Source: Augochlora pura (taxonomy: Eukaryota > Arthropoda > Insecta > Hymenoptera > Halictidae). From it: a DNA stretch of 64,000 bases. The notes under the pieces were generated by a model. The model worked only from the letters and a program-made list of their open reading frames with translations, did not search any database and had not been told where the DNA came from. The stretch lies in NCBI RefSeq assembly GCF_028453695.1, contig NC_135776.1, positions 13,896,663 to 13,960,662 of the forward strand. Reading direction: 5' to 3'. Positions 12,360-23,023 of the stretch are shown in pieces. Numbering within the stretch: the first letter of the stretch is position 1; each line of letters opens with the position of its first letter. A program made the position numbers and the translations under genes.

Positions 12360-13052
12360 TGTTGTGTCGTATCGTTCGCCTCGTTGACGACTTAGATTTA
12401 CGACCGTTAACGAAGAAAGGGTGTAAGTCTAACTCCGGAGAATCCGTTTATTTACACTTTGTACAGAAGTTATCTCGATATAATTGCCGTCGCGTTATAT
12501 AATAGTGGAATGATTCCTTGATCTTGCTACCTCGGTGCAAGATCAATTCTAACTTGAGTCACTTGTTGCTAAAACGCTCCTAACTTGCTGCCTTCGATGT
12601 ACAAACGATTCTGGTAATTTCATGTCGTGCTAGCCTTTAGGAAAACTCGGTTGCAGAAGGAATTTGGTGGAAGTGGAAAAATGTTTAAGGTAGGGATGGG
12701 AAGGAACTCTGTGGTAGGGGATGTTTTAGCAACGTTTGACAGGGATTTCCTCCAGGTCTGAGTTTACCGTAAAAATAGCCGTCCGCGGAACGCTCGCGAG
12801 CCTGGCTTGGGCCTTCAGGCCTCTGTCCGCGGAGCCCTTTGGAAATCCCTGAGGTTTATGATGCCAGCGTTCGCTATTGAGACCGAGAACAAGAGATTGT
12901 AAACCGATTACCATGCGTCGCGCGAAATATTAAAATTACTTGATGGTTCGGTTCCTCAAAAATAGCTTTTTACCATTACTAGCATCATAAACTGTAAATT
13001 GGCCTTCCTTGTTTGAATGCCGTTCTTGGGGCCCGATGTCCAGGACGGAACA
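12360..13052 (-). repeat. 3' LTR of the BEL/Pao element
   Basis: A 693-bp long terminal repeat (TGTTGT...GGAACA on the plus strand). By reading line against line it is the same as 18868-19560. It contains a 62-codon open frame (12726-12914), also present in the other LTR, which I regard as chance. Confidence 0.97.
12447..12502 (-). promoter_or_regulatory. Candidate TATA box and polyadenylation signal in the LTR
   Basis: Read on the minus strand, the LTR carries a TATATAA-type box (plus positions about 12495-12502) followed about 45 bp downstream by AATAAA (12447-12452). This is the usual order of promoter and poly(A) signal around the R region of an LTR. The same pair lies in the 5' LTR near 19003-19010 and 18955-18960, where the box would drive the element. 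No initiator is clear enough to place the start. Confidence 0.45.
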
Positions 13053-13065
13053 TACCGCCCCCCTT
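13053..13065 (-). other. Polypurine tract of the BEL/Pao element
   Basis: On the minus strand AAGGGGGGCGGTA lies directly next to the 3' LTR. A purine run in this place is the usual primer for plus-strand DNA synthesis in LTR elements. The final CGGTA is not purely purine, so the exact cleavage point is uncertain. Confidence 0.75.
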
Positions 13066-13354
13066 GAACGGTCGCGTTCAATAAACCTATTGAGGTTGTT
13101 CGGATTGATTACAATAATTATTCAAATCGGACTTACAACAGAAAAAATAAACTTACTCGGAGACTATAAACATAATCCGAAAATATAAGCCTATAAGATA
13201 TTAAAGAAATACAATGACAGTAGACTAATTTTATCAATACCGCTTGTCTAAACTAGAATGTTAGTAAATACTAATATAATAAATGTTAGTAATACTAATG
13301 TGCTTATATTAATATAGTTCTATTATAGTTTCCTTTATTATACAAATAGTTCGC
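13066..13354 (-). other. 3' untranslated stretch of the BEL/Pao element
   Basis: About 290 bp between the Gag-Pol stop codon and the polypurine tract, AT-rich, with no frame of note and no trace of an env gene. Confidence 0.7.
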
Positions 13355-16300
13355 TTATTCTATCGGTAATGGAAAAAAGGATCGCACGCTTCGCTTGTAG
13401 ATGCCATTCGCGGTCTTTACAGTGGCTACGCGAATAATATTATCGTTGCCCGGATGGGTTTCTACTATGCGTCCCAACCTCCACTGCATAGCTGGTAGAT
13501 TGTCTTCCTTCAACAGTACCAAGGCTCCAATGCGTAGATGTTTGGCTGGGTTGCTTCGCCATTTGCTCCGGACGTTCAGCTCGTTTAGGTACTCTTTGTA
13601 CCAACGAGTCCAAAAATGCTGTTTTAATTTTTGAATGTGCTCCCATACCGATAATCGATTGGAAGCAATAACGGTTGTATCTCGTTCCGGCAAGGTCGTT
13701 AATGACTCACCTATCAGGAAGTGAGCTGGAGTGAGGGCTGCAAGGTCATTGGGATCCGAGGATAGTGGTGTGAGCGGTCGAGAATTTAAAATTGCTTCAA
13801 TCTCGATCACGTACGTGTTAAATAGCTCAAATGAAAACAGCGCGTCTCCGATTGTACGGTGCAGATGGTATTTGAATGTTTTAACGGCAGCCTCCCACAG
13901 TCCTCCAAAATGAGGAGATCTCGGCGGTGAGAAGTGCCATGAAATATTTTTATTGTTTAGATACTTATTTATTGACCCCTTCTGCTGCTCGGAACTTAAG
14001 AATGCTTGCACCTCTTCTAATTTATTTTTTGTCCCGACGAAATTTGTCGCATTATCGGAATATATTGTCCCAGCATAACCACGCCTCGAAAAGAACCTTT
14101 TTAAAGTGGCAATAAAGGCTTCGGTAGATAGTTCACTTACTACTTCTAGATGAACTGCTTTAGTAACAAAACAAATGAACACTGCTACATAGACCTTGAC
14201 CTTTTTTGTATTCCGGTGCTTTTTTTCTTTAATAAAAAATGGCCCGCAGAAATCTACTCCTGTCGTTTGAAACGGCCTTGTTGCCCTAGTCCGGTCTCTA
14301 GGTAGATTTCCCATAGGGTATTCTACTGCGCTCAATGGGTTAACCTTAAAACAACGTATACATTTTCGAACAATATATCGTGTCGAATTTTTTCCATCAA
14401 TAGGCCAATATCTTTGCCTAACCGCATGCAACGTGCCTAATATGCCGGTATGCAATTGTCTTTTGTGCTCGTATTCGATTATTAATTGGGTGACATGGTC
14501 CGACCGCGGGAGGAGTATCGGATGTTTCTGATTATATCCGAGAGCGGAATTTTGTAGCCGGCCTCCTACCCGTATAATACCCTCGTCATCAATGAACGGT
14601 GTGAGTGCTAAAATCTTACTGTCCTTGTGAACTGAAATTCCGCGTTTCAAATTGTTATATTCCCTTGCAAAATGCCGACCCTGTACGTTTTTAATAATGT
14701 GATTGTGCGCCCTATTTAATTCATAAATCGAGAGTGATCCAGTATTCTGTTCGGAACGTGAAGCATTTTTGCAGAAACGCACGCAATAAGCTATTGCTCT
14801 TTGCAAACCTATCCACGACGAAAATCTGTTTAAATAATCTGAGCTCGTTATTTCTGACGTTAAACTAACAATCGCACGTTGCTCCGGTACCTCAATCTTA
14901 GGTATTGGAATCGAAGGCCAATCCGCCGGTGATTCGGAAAGCCAGGTAGGCCCGTTCAACCATAAACGGTTTGTCAAGAAGTCGCCAGGTAGTTGGCCAC
15001 GCGAAAGACTATCCGCGGGGTTATCGGTGGATATCACGTGTCTCCAATTGTAATTCTTCGTGATTTCTTGAATTTTCGCGACTCTATTTGCTATGAATGT
15101 TTTTAAGGTGTGCGGTGCTGTTCTGATCCAATGTAAGGTAATTGTTGAATCTGACCAGAACTGTACCTTGTTCATTCGAATGTCTAGAGATCTTACAACC
15201 GTTTGAAATAGCTCAGCTAGCAGTAACGCAGCGCATAACTCTAACCTAGGTATGGAGATAGTTTTCAACGGAGCAATTCTTGATTTCGCGGCAATTAACA
15301 TTATTTTAACCCGGTTTTTAGCGTCGGTTGACCTTATGTAGATGCACGCGCCGTACGCTGTCTCACTCGCGTCGCAGAATCCATGTAACTGCACGTCCGT
15401 GTAATTCTTTATTAATATTTCTCGGCCGATTGAAAATTCGTTTAACTTCGTTAATTGCTCCCTATAAGTATTCCAAAGAGTCTGTATGTCTGATGGTAAT
15501 ACATCATCCCATCCTAAATTTGATTTCCACAATAATTGCATTATTGTTTTTGCCTTTACAATGACCGGACCAAGTAAACCTAATGGGTCGAATAATTGAG
15601 CGATTTTAGAAAGAACTGATCTTTTAGTGGTTTGGGTTGAATTGTCCGCAATAACCTTGTACCCGATTGTATCCTTGCGGGGGTGCCAATAAATACCTAG
15701 CGTTTTTTTTACGGCTTGCGCATCTAAACACAAGCACTCCTCCGTAGTGCGTTCTTGAAGTCCCTTTAACAATTGGGGTTTATTGGATGCCCATTGCCTG
15801 AGATTCATCCCACCTCTTTGAAGAACCTTAATTAATTCCGCGATTAATTTCGCGGCGTCGTCTATCGAATTCGCGCCGGTCAGTAGGTCGTCCATATAGA
15901 AATCTTTTCGTATCGCGTATGCTGCTAACGGATACGATTTGGCTTCATCCTCGGCGAGTTGTTGTAAGCAACGTACCGCCAAGAACGGAGCCGCGGCTGT
16001 GCCGTAGGTTACCGTGTTTAATTGGTACGTTCTAATCGCGTCCCTTGGACTCTTGCGCCATAAAATCTTCTGAAATATCGAGTCCTCGGGGTGTACTAAT
16101 ATTTGTCGAAACATCTTTTCTACATCGGCGGTAATGACAACTTCATGTTTTCGAAAACGTGCAATTAATGAGAATACATCGTCCTGAATGGTTGGACCTA
16201 CCATCAAAACATCGTTTAGGGACAGACCCGTATCTGTCTTTGCCGACGCGTCAAAAACAACCCTAACCTTGGTGGTAAGACTATCCTCCTTTATTACGGC

Positions 16301-18445
16301 ATGATGCGGTAAATAACATCCAGTATTAGCGGCATCTACGACTTCTGACATGTGCCCTAATGATTCATATTCAGCTAAAAATTTATTGTACTGTTCGCGT
16401 AATTCTGTGTTGGAAATTAATTTTCTTTCCAGGCTATAAAATCTTTTTAACGCTACATTGTAAGAATTACCGAGTTGTGATTTCTCATTGTTAAATGGAA
16501 GCCTTACTTCGTACCGCCCTTCCTTATTTCGTTGGGTACTCTGCTTAAATAACTCCTCACACAACTGATCTTGTGGTGAGGCTGGAATTTTATCAGAATA
16601 TTGTTCAATTTGCCAGAATCTCTCTAGTTGTGTGGCTAATTCTTGAGTGCTTAAAAGACAAGTCACATCGGTTGCTACGTTATTTACTTCCCCTGAGAGT
16701 ACCCAGCCCAATTCAGTTTCTAGAAGCATAACCCTGTCGTCTCCTAACCTGATCCTATTTTTTCCTACCAATTTATAGTACAGGTACTCCCCTAACAGCA
16801 GGTCTATCTTCGATGCCTTGTAGAATTCGGGATCGGCCAAAGTTATATTCTTCGGTAATTGTACTATTTCCGGATTGAATGTACGCGAAGGTAAGGGTCC
16901 AGTAATTTCTGGCAACGTTAAAAATTCCGCGTTGCATTTAAAGGAGGTATTGGTCGAGCCGAGTTGAGCCTTTACCGTGTAATTTATCTGGGTTCCCTGC
17001 CGCCCGATACCTGACGTGGTCGCGCTAACGCGTTTCTTTGGCAAACGTAGGTAATCTGCTAACCTCTCTGTCATAAAATTACGTTGAGAACCCGGGTCTA
17101 GGAGGGCTCGACATTCGCGTTCTTGATTGCTTCGATCAATAATTATAACCCGCGCCGTGGTTAATAGTACTTCTTGGTCTAAATTTCCGTACGTGGATGT
17201 TAGCGCTACTGCAGATGCTTCTGCTTTATTTGTTTCCGCACCGTTTTGTATTGTGGTGGGATCTACATGTAACAGTGTATGATGTTTTTTGCCACATTTT
17301 CTACATTTACTAAATCGGCATTGTGTAGCGAAATGATTTGTGTTAAAACAATTGAGACAGCCCTTAAAACCCTTTACGGTGTCGATTCTCTCAAGAGGGG
17401 ATTGCTTTAAAAATAGCGAGCACTGACTAATATAATGTGATTGTTTGCATATCGGACACGAAACCTCGGGACGGGTGTTGACAAAGCTATTGACAAATCT
17501 ATTTGTTGGTTTAAAGGTTGGTCGTCTTTGAGGATTGTTCTCTCGATTATGTGTTATTAACTTGACGGCTTCGTCATCACGTGCATATTTATTTAGGAAC
17601 GTTAACAATTCCCGGTATTTCGGCAGAACCCCATCCTCGATAGTACGCTCCCAGGCAGTGCGTGTTGATTTGTCGAGCTTCGCGGAAATGATGTAGATGA
17701 TCATTTCATCCCATTCGACCGGTTGACTTAACGCCCTTAATGCATTTATGTGCATCTCAGCTGTTTCCGCTAAAGAGCGCAATGAGGATGGTTTCTCCTT
17801 TACTACCTCAGGTAATTCAAAAAGTGCGCGGATATGTCCCTGAATAATTTTCCGCGGTTGATGGAATCTTTTTTGTAATAATTCCCAGGCTACAAAATAA
17901 TTTTCCTCGGATGCGCATAGAGATTCTGTAACATTAGCTGCGTTACCCGTTAAGTATGATCTCAATAAATGAAATTTATGTATTATCGGGATCGTCTCGA
18001 CATCATGGACTAATGATTTGAACGTATCGTAAAACCCTTGCCACTCCAAAAAGTTTCCGTTGAATGGTTTGACTCGAATTTTAGGTAAAATTGTTTGCGG
18101 GGCCATGCTAGAACAAGGTGACGCATCACTCGTCCTCGGGACGGTGCTAATTTGATTTCCGATCCTTAATTCTTGTATCCATTTATGTAACAAGCTAGAG
18201 CATTCTCGGTAGTTCCTTTCAAAATTGTCAGCTACCTCCTCGTCTATCCTATCCTCTATCGCTTCTATTTGCGTCTGTATCGCGTAAAATTCTTCGGCAA
18301 GTTTCGGTAACGTTGCCACTCGACTTTCTAATTCCGCTATATTCTCCCCGGTGAAATTGGATTCCCGCGCATTCTTAACTGCACGCGTCAACCGTGCCTT
18401 GAGGGAGGCACGCTGTCTCACGAGATTCTTCAATTCAACGGCCAT
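13355..18445 (-). CDS. BEL/Pao Gag-Pol polyprotein, intact
   Basis: One unbroken frame of 1696 residues, normal for the family. Residues 1-90 are a predicted coiled region. About 118-290 match the DUF1759 Gag-like domain. Cys/His knuckles lie at 330-342 (CPIC...H...C), 363-376 (CLNC...H...C) and 381-393. The aspartic protease (A17 type) has its active-site Asp at 450 in ALLDPGSQ. Reverse transcriptase spans about 725-900 with YMDD at 850-853. RNase H spans about 1015-1150, with acidic residues at D1025, E1069 and D1099. Integrase has a zinc module (H1327, H1332, C1362, C1365) and catalytic D1398, D1464 and E1518; the long last spacing is usual in BEL/Pao. A DUF5641-like domain closes the protein (about 1600-1696). 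The ATG at 18445 is the first in frame. The product should make and integrate element DNA. The one oddity is DPG in place of the usual D-S/T-G in the protease. Confidence 0.97.
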   Translation of the reverse strand: MAVELKNLVRQRASLKARLTRAVKNARESNFTGENIAELESRVATLPKLAEEFYAIQTQIEAIEDRIDEEVADNFERNYRECSSLLHKWIQELRIGNQISTVPRTSDASPCSSMAPQTILPKIRVKPFNGNFLEWQGFYDTFKSLVHDVETIPIIHKFHLLRSYLTGNAANVTESLCASEENYFVAWELLQKRFHQPRKIIQGHIRALFELPEVVKEKPSSLRSLAETAEMHINALRALSQPVEWDEMIIYIISAKLDKSTRTAWERTIEDGVLPKYRELLTFLNKYARDDEAVKLITHNRENNPQRRPTFKPTNRFVNSFVNTRPEVSCPICKQSHYISQCSLFLKQSPLERIDTVKGFKGCLNCFNTNHFATQCRFSKCRKCGKKHHTLLHVDPTTIQNGAETNKAEASAVALTSTYGNLDQEVLLTTARVIIIDRSNQERECRALLDPGSQRNFMTERLADYLRLPKKRVSATTSGIGRQGTQINYTVKAQLGSTNTSFKCNAEFLTLPEITGPLPSRTFNPEIVQLPKNITLADPEFYKASKIDLLLGEYLYYKLVGKNRIRLGDDRVMLLETELGWVLSGEVNNVATDVTCLLSTQELATQLERFWQIEQYSDKIPASPQDQLCEELFKQSTQRNKEGRYEVRLPFNNEKSQLGNSYNVALKRFYSLERKLISNTELREQYNKFLAEYESLGHMSEVVDAANTGCYLPHHAVIKEDSLTTKVRVVFDASAKTDTGLSLNDVLMVGPTIQDDVFSLIARFRKHEVVITADVEKMFRQILVHPEDSIFQKILWRKSPRDAIRTYQLNTVTYGTAAAPFLAVRCLQQLAEDEAKSYPLAAYAIRKDFYMDDLLTGANSIDDAAKLIAELIKVLQRGGMNLRQWASNKPQLLKGLQERTTEECLCLDAQAVKKTLGIYWHPRKDTIGYKVIADNSTQTTKRSVLSKIAQLFDPLGLLGPVIVKAKTIMQLLWKSNLGWDDVLPSDIQTLWNTYREQLTKLNEFSIGREILIKNYTDVQLHGFCDASETAYGACIYIRSTDAKNRVKIMLIAAKSRIAPLKTISIPRLELCAALLLAELFQTVVRSLDIRMNKVQFWSDSTITLHWIRTAPHTLKTFIANRVAKIQEITKNYNWRHVISTDNPADSLSRGQLPGDFLTNRLWLNGPTWLSESPADWPSIPIPKIEVPEQRAIVSLTSEITSSDYLNRFSSWIGLQRAIAYCVRFCKNASRSEQNTGSLSIYELNRAHNHIIKNVQGRHFAREYNNLKRGISVHKDSKILALTPFIDDEGIIRVGGRLQNSALGYNQKHPILLPRSDHVTQLIIEYEHKRQLHTGILGTLHAVRQRYWPIDGKNSTRYIVRKCIRCFKVNPLSAVEYPMGNLPRDRTRATRPFQTTGVDFCGPFFIKEKKHRNTKKVKVYVAVFICFVTKAVHLEVVSELSTEAFIATLKRFFSRRGYAGTIYSDNATNFVGTKNKLEEVQAFLSSEQQKGSINKYLNNKNISWHFSPPRSPHFGGLWEAAVKTFKYHLHRTIGDALFSFELFNTYVIEIEAILNSRPLTPLSSDPNDLAALTPAHFLIGESLTTLPERDTTVIASNRLSVWEHIQKLKQHFWTRWYKEYLNELNVRSKWRSNPAKHLRIGALVLLKEDNLPAMQWRLGRIVETHPGNDNIIRVATVKTANGIYKRSVRSFFPLPIE

Positions 18446-18843
18446 GTCGAAAATTGAAGCAATTTATTGTAAGGAAATTAGAAGGGAAAAGATGAGTCAA
18501 AAACTTACTCGTTTCGAGATACTGTATAGATATCCCTTCTACGGCCTTGACTTCCAGGACGTCCAGGTGGTCCAGAAGTTGTCGTTGCTTGAGGCCAATT
18601 GATGCTCTCTTCCGATGACGTCACGCGCCCAGAAGATGATGTTGCGATGCAGTGCCTTACTGCTGGAAGTTGAGGTCCAAATGATCCTTGTTAGAGGTGG
18701 ATTGTCCTTGCTGTAGTCCACCGGTTTCCTCGTCACTTGGCCACTTCCTCGTTGTCTCGTTGCTTGCGTTGCGTTGCGTTGAGTGATGCCGCGATATCAA
18801 TCGCGATTCCGACCACTCGACGTACCAAAAAATGTACGTTGCA
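18446..18843 (-). other. 5' leader of the BEL/Pao element
   Basis: About 400 bp between the primer site and the Gag-Pol ATG. A 68-codon frame (18657-18863) overlaps the primer site and is not convincing. The leader should carry packaging signals by analogy with other LTR elements; I cannot locate them. Confidence 0.6.
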
Positions 18844-18862
18844 AATCCGGCTCGAAGGACCA
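18844..18862 (-). other. Primer binding site, tRNA-Tyr
   Basis: On the minus strand TGGTCCTTCGAGCCGGATT begins 5 bp inside the 5' LTR. It is complementary to the 3' end of eukaryotic tRNA-Tyr (acceptor 3' strand TCGAAGGACCA preceded by T-stem CCGGC), giving about 18-19 paired bases. The tRNA identity is from my knowledge of the conserved tRNA-Tyr sequence. Confidence 0.85.
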
Positions 18863-18867
18863 ATTTA

Positions 18868-19560
18868 TGTTGTGTCGTATCGTTCGCCTCGTTGACGACT
18901 TAGATTTACGACCGTTAACGAAGAAAGGGTGTAAGTCTAACTCCGGAGAATCCGTTTATTTACACTTTGTACAGAAGTTATCTCGATATAATTGCCGTCG
19001 CGTTATATAATAGTGGAATGATTCCTTGATCTTGCTACCTCGGTGCAAGATCAATTCTAACTTGAGTCACTTGTTGCTAAAACGCTCCTAACTTGCTGCC
19101 TTCGATGTACAAACGATTCTGGTAATTTCATGTCGTGCTAGCCTTTAGGAAAACTCGGTTGCAGAAGGAATTTGGTGGAAGTGGAAAAATGTTTAAGGTA
19201 GGGATGGGAAGGAACTCTGTGGTAGGGGATGTTTTAGCAACGTTTGACAGGGATTTCCTCCAGGTCTGAGTTTACCGTAAAAATAGCCGTCCGCGGAACG
19301 CTCGCGAGCCTGGCTTGGGCCTTCAGGCCTCTGTCCGCGGAGCCCTTTGGAAATCCCTGAGGTTTATGATGCCAGCGTTCGCTATTGAGACCGAGAACAA
19401 GAGATTGTAAACCGATTACCATGCGTCGCGCGAAATATTAAAATTACTTGATGGTTCGGTTCCTCAAAAATAGCTTTTTACCATTACTAGCATCATAAAC
19501 TGTAAATTGGCCTTCCTTGTTTGAATGCCGTTCTTGGGGCCCGATGTCCAGGACGGAACA
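18868..19560 (-). repeat. 5' LTR of the BEL/Pao element
   Basis: A 693-bp repeat, same length and, by eye, same sequence as 12360-13052. As the upstream LTR in the element's orientation it should hold the active promoter. No difference between the two copies was noticed, which implies very recent insertion. Confidence 0.97.
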
Positions 19561-19955
19561 AAAGTGATACTTAAGATAACATAATAGTTTGGAAGAGACA
19601 CTTGACATAGCATAATACTATGGCCGGGACACTTGAGACAACATAATACCATAAAAGAGACATTTAATGTAATATAATGTCATAAAAGAGGCATTTAATC
19701 TTATATAATGTCATGGTTATATTAACATAATGATTTTAATAACATAATGTTATGAAAAAGACACTTAACACAACATAATGATATGACAAGGCCACTTAAC
19801 GTAACATAATGTTATGAAAGAGACACTCTGCGTGATATAATGTTATGAAAGGGTCACTTGACATAACATAATATTATAAAAGAGACACCTAACACAATAT
19901 AACGTTATGAAGGGATCATTTAACATAACATAAAGAAAGGGACACGCAACATAAT
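19561..19955. repeat. 31-bp minisatellite, right part
   Basis: About eleven to twelve further units of the same 31-bp repeat as at 12241-12359, most exactly 31 bp, one longer and rearranged (about 19703-19745) and the last truncated. It begins with the right AAAGT target duplication (19561-19565). Joined across the insertion the array would be about 510 bp and some 15 units. Confidence 0.88.
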
Positions 19956-20949
19956 TAAAACAATCATCTCCCCGCACTGTATCGTCATTGCATCCACAAA
20001 GAGTTTACTAATTATTTGCAAAATCTTTTAGAAAATAGTAATTTGCATCAGCTCGACGTACGTCAAAAAATTCAATAAAGCCAGCCAAATATTCCCTCGT
20101 TAAATTCAAAATTTTAATAAATTCTTAGTAAACTGAATGAAATTTGCTCCGGCTGATGAGACTTTACTCGATGCATAAATGTTTTCAGTTTACTTTTATA
20201 GGGGAAAAATAAGCGAACAATTTATAGATCGCAAGACACGGCTGCTTTTAATAAAGCGTATTCAAATTTTATAGCAGCTCACTGGATTTAATAATAATTT
20301 CAAATATCCGCGTAGCGTCAGGCATCCTTTAATAATCCCAAAAAGATCTCATTTAATACCGTCTACCCGGTATCGATCAAATTCTCTCAAGTGATACCGT
20401 AATTTTGGACCATCCTGTAGAGGTGGACGAATTTAAGAACATTTTCGCGCCTTTTTCAATCGATCGCAATTATTAAAAAGGGAACAACATTTTCGTCTAA
20501 CTTACAATTGATTGTAATCTACAATAAAAGCCAAAAACTGTCCTAAAATTGTTAAGACAATAGAAATTATTGTGAACAAGATTTGCAATCTATTTAAATT
20601 CCTTTCCTTACTTACAATTCATACCTATTTTCTACTAATCTTTTATATGCTATAATGATCAAATTATAGACAGAAAAAAAGCACGAAAATGTGCAGACAC
20701 CGCAACAATTTTGTTGTTAACAGTTAAAACAAATTGACATGGATTATAAACATTTAAATATTGCTCGCCGAATCCGAATTTCGCGCAGTAATTGCTTGCG
20801 GTCGAGTCTCGTGATTTCCACTTAAACGATTAAATAATGAACATGATCTGCATCAAGCAATTTACCCAGATTATTTAACCAACTAATTATAAATAATACT
20901 TGCAAATAAGAATTAAATACATGTAAATAACGAAACACAGTTTACTCAC
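19956..20949. other. Gene-free stretch, possibly intronic
   Basis: AT-rich sequence with no supported frame. If the segment at 20950-21024 is a real exon this would be intron downstream of it on the minus strand. Confidence 0.45.
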
Positions 20950-21024
20950 TAGTTCTTCGTCGCCCAGATTGTTCAAACCACGGTCGCGTTTGGTCCTTGC
21001 ATATTCGGCTGGAGACACCGACAC
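20950..21024 (-). CDS. Candidate internal exon of an unidentified gene
   Basis: On the minus strand a pyrimidine-rich acceptor (GGTTTTTCCAG) precedes a 75-bp segment that ends at CTA|GTGAGTAAA, a near-consensus donor. One frame is open throughout, giving 25 hydrophilic codons with no partial codon at either end (it includes SPAEYARTKRDRGLNNLGDE). I do not recognise the family. A symmetrical phase-0 exon with two strong splice sites is more than I expect by chance in one place, but a 64-kb window gives many chances. It is phase-compatible with the candidate exon at 30235-30314 upstream on the same strand. Confidence 0.4.
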
Positions 21025-23023
21025 CTGGAAAAACCATCGGAATAATTAAACGCCATAGATCACTGGCAGCGTGCGCGAAGAAGCGGCGAGTTAATGCCTC
21101 GGCGACGACACTCGAGGCAAGTTGCTGCGGCGAGCTGGTCCCTCCCATCGCCGACTGCAGTTTATTAGTTTCTAGTTAGAGTGTATAAGTAGCCGTCAAG
21201 AAAGTTCCTATCAGCCGTGACTAAACCAGGCTGATCAGGTGCAAGGGTTTCTCCTGCAACGCCTTCGCCGCCACCCCGCCCCCATTAAACCGGAAGCCGC
21301 CCCGCGCCGGGGCGTAATTACTCGATCGCAAGTGGCTTTCTAATTCGCTATCTATACCTTGCTTTTTGGTAACTCGGGCTGATTGGGCGAGCTTAAAGTG
21401 TGCGGCTAATCGAGCGTGCGAGAAATCGACTTTTGATACGCTGCGCGGACCTCGAGTCCTCGGATAAGGGCGCAAAATTAGGGTCGCGAGTCTTGTACTA
21501 TGAAATATTATCAACGAATGTTGTTTTTCAAAACATCCGTAATTTTTACAGAGTAAAAAATTTGTTGCTGTAATGAATATTATATATATTTAATTCAATT
21601 TTATCTTGTATTATACATGTATGTATATTGAATTTAAGACGTGAATAATCCTATGCGAATAACAATGAATCGTTAAATTTTGTCACATTAAAATGTCTAT
21701 ACAGTTTAACGAGTCTTTTAAGACAAGCATATTGCAAATATCAATATTTAATCGTAGTCTCCGTAGTATTATTAATATTAAATATTGATCTATGAAAAAT
21801 GGTCATTGTCATGATTATGTCAAATATCATTTGTGATATATAGAATATAATGGAATACAATGATATATAAAATGTGTGATATATAAAACATATCAAAATA
21901 CGATAATGCCTAAAATATATGACATATAAAACACACTCATTTTATATCTTACATCAGAGAAAAATATCAATATCTCAACCCACATTAAACTGCCGTAAAA
22001 ATCGCTAATAAAGCTGAAGGTTGCCGTGGAACAACGATGGCATAATTCATTAGGATAAAAGCAGTAGAAATCGGCGGACGACTCGACACGGTATAATACA
22101 TTCATAATAGCTGAGTGGTAGTAATTAATTCATGCTAAAGACACGATTCCCTTGTTTCAACCGATAACCGTTTCCATACGATTGGAGGTATTACATCATC
22201 GCCGCTATTAACATGACACAGTGTCAACGGAGCAGAGTAATCATCCTGCGTTTAAACGTCCCGCTGCGGCAATCGGGAGATCCCCTAACAGCGACGCGGC
22301 GAATCGTAATACAAAATACAACAACGCTCGGCTATGGAGGGCGCTTTTATGATTCCCAGCGGGAACGGGGGCTGGACCATTTCTTGGTCACGTCTGGGCG
22401 CAGATGTCTTATACATACATATGAGCAGCGAAGAAGAAACTTCGAACGTTATATTAGAACTTTCCTGGCTAACAAAGCGTGACAGATGCCACTCGAAAAT
22501 ATTCTGCTTCGTTAAATCTGGACGAGAGTGAACTTCAAACTTTGTCTTTGGTATTTCGGGGACGTTCGGAGATTATTATTATAATAATTAATAATATGAA
22601 TTCTTTGCCAATATTCGTCTCGGAGAGGTACAATATCTGGAGCCAATTACCGAGGGATAGTCGATTACAGTACCCCCCTTTTCTATTTTTTAAGTATAGC
22701 TAACTTTCTGATTACCTATACTTTCTATTAGCTAACTTTCTCACTATCACTATTTGCTGTTTCTGATATAAATAAATATCACATGAATTGTTTCCTTTTC
22801 TTATACTAAATCCGTGAAATTTTCTGTAGAAATTAACATAGCTGTCGTGGATTAAAACAAGTAAGTTCTAGCAATATTTTATCTCCGATGGTTGCAGAAT
22901 TATGTGTAACATTAAAAATTATTTTTCAATTGAATAGCTACATGCAAGTAAAATTTCTTTACACAAATAATAATTGACTTCTTTAAAATAAATAAAGACC
23001 TTCAGAAAATGAACAGTAAAATG
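21025..23023. other. Gene-free stretch
   Basis: Moderately GC-rich from 21025 to 21480, AT-rich to 22140, mixed after that. Open frames at 21221-21514 and 22213-22531 show no domain. Nothing further is supported. Confidence 0.5.

Larger units (their letters stand above)
12360..19560 (-). mobile_element. Complete BEL/Pao LTR retrotransposon
   Basis: A 7201-bp element lying on the minus strand. In order of its own transcription it has a 5' LTR (19560-18868), a tRNA-Tyr primer site, a leader of about 400 bp, one 1696-codon Gag-Pol frame (18445-13355), a 3' untranslated stretch of about 290 bp, a polypurine tract and a 3' LTR (13052-12360). LTRs start TG and end CA, and a 5-bp AAAGT duplication flanks the element. 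The protein order protease, reverse transcriptase, RNase H, integrase, with a DUF1759-type Gag and a C-terminal DUF5641-like domain, places it in BEL/Pao. There is no env-like frame. Identical LTRs and an unbroken frame suggest a young and possibly still mobile copy; that is inference. Confidence 0.97.

Noticed and set aside
12726..12914. 62-codon frame in both LTRs
   Set aside because: Present only because the LTRs are copies of each other; no family match and not expected in LTRs.
18657..18863. 68-codon minus frame in the BEL/Pao leader
   Set aside because: Overlaps the primer binding site and has no similarity to Gag or env proteins.
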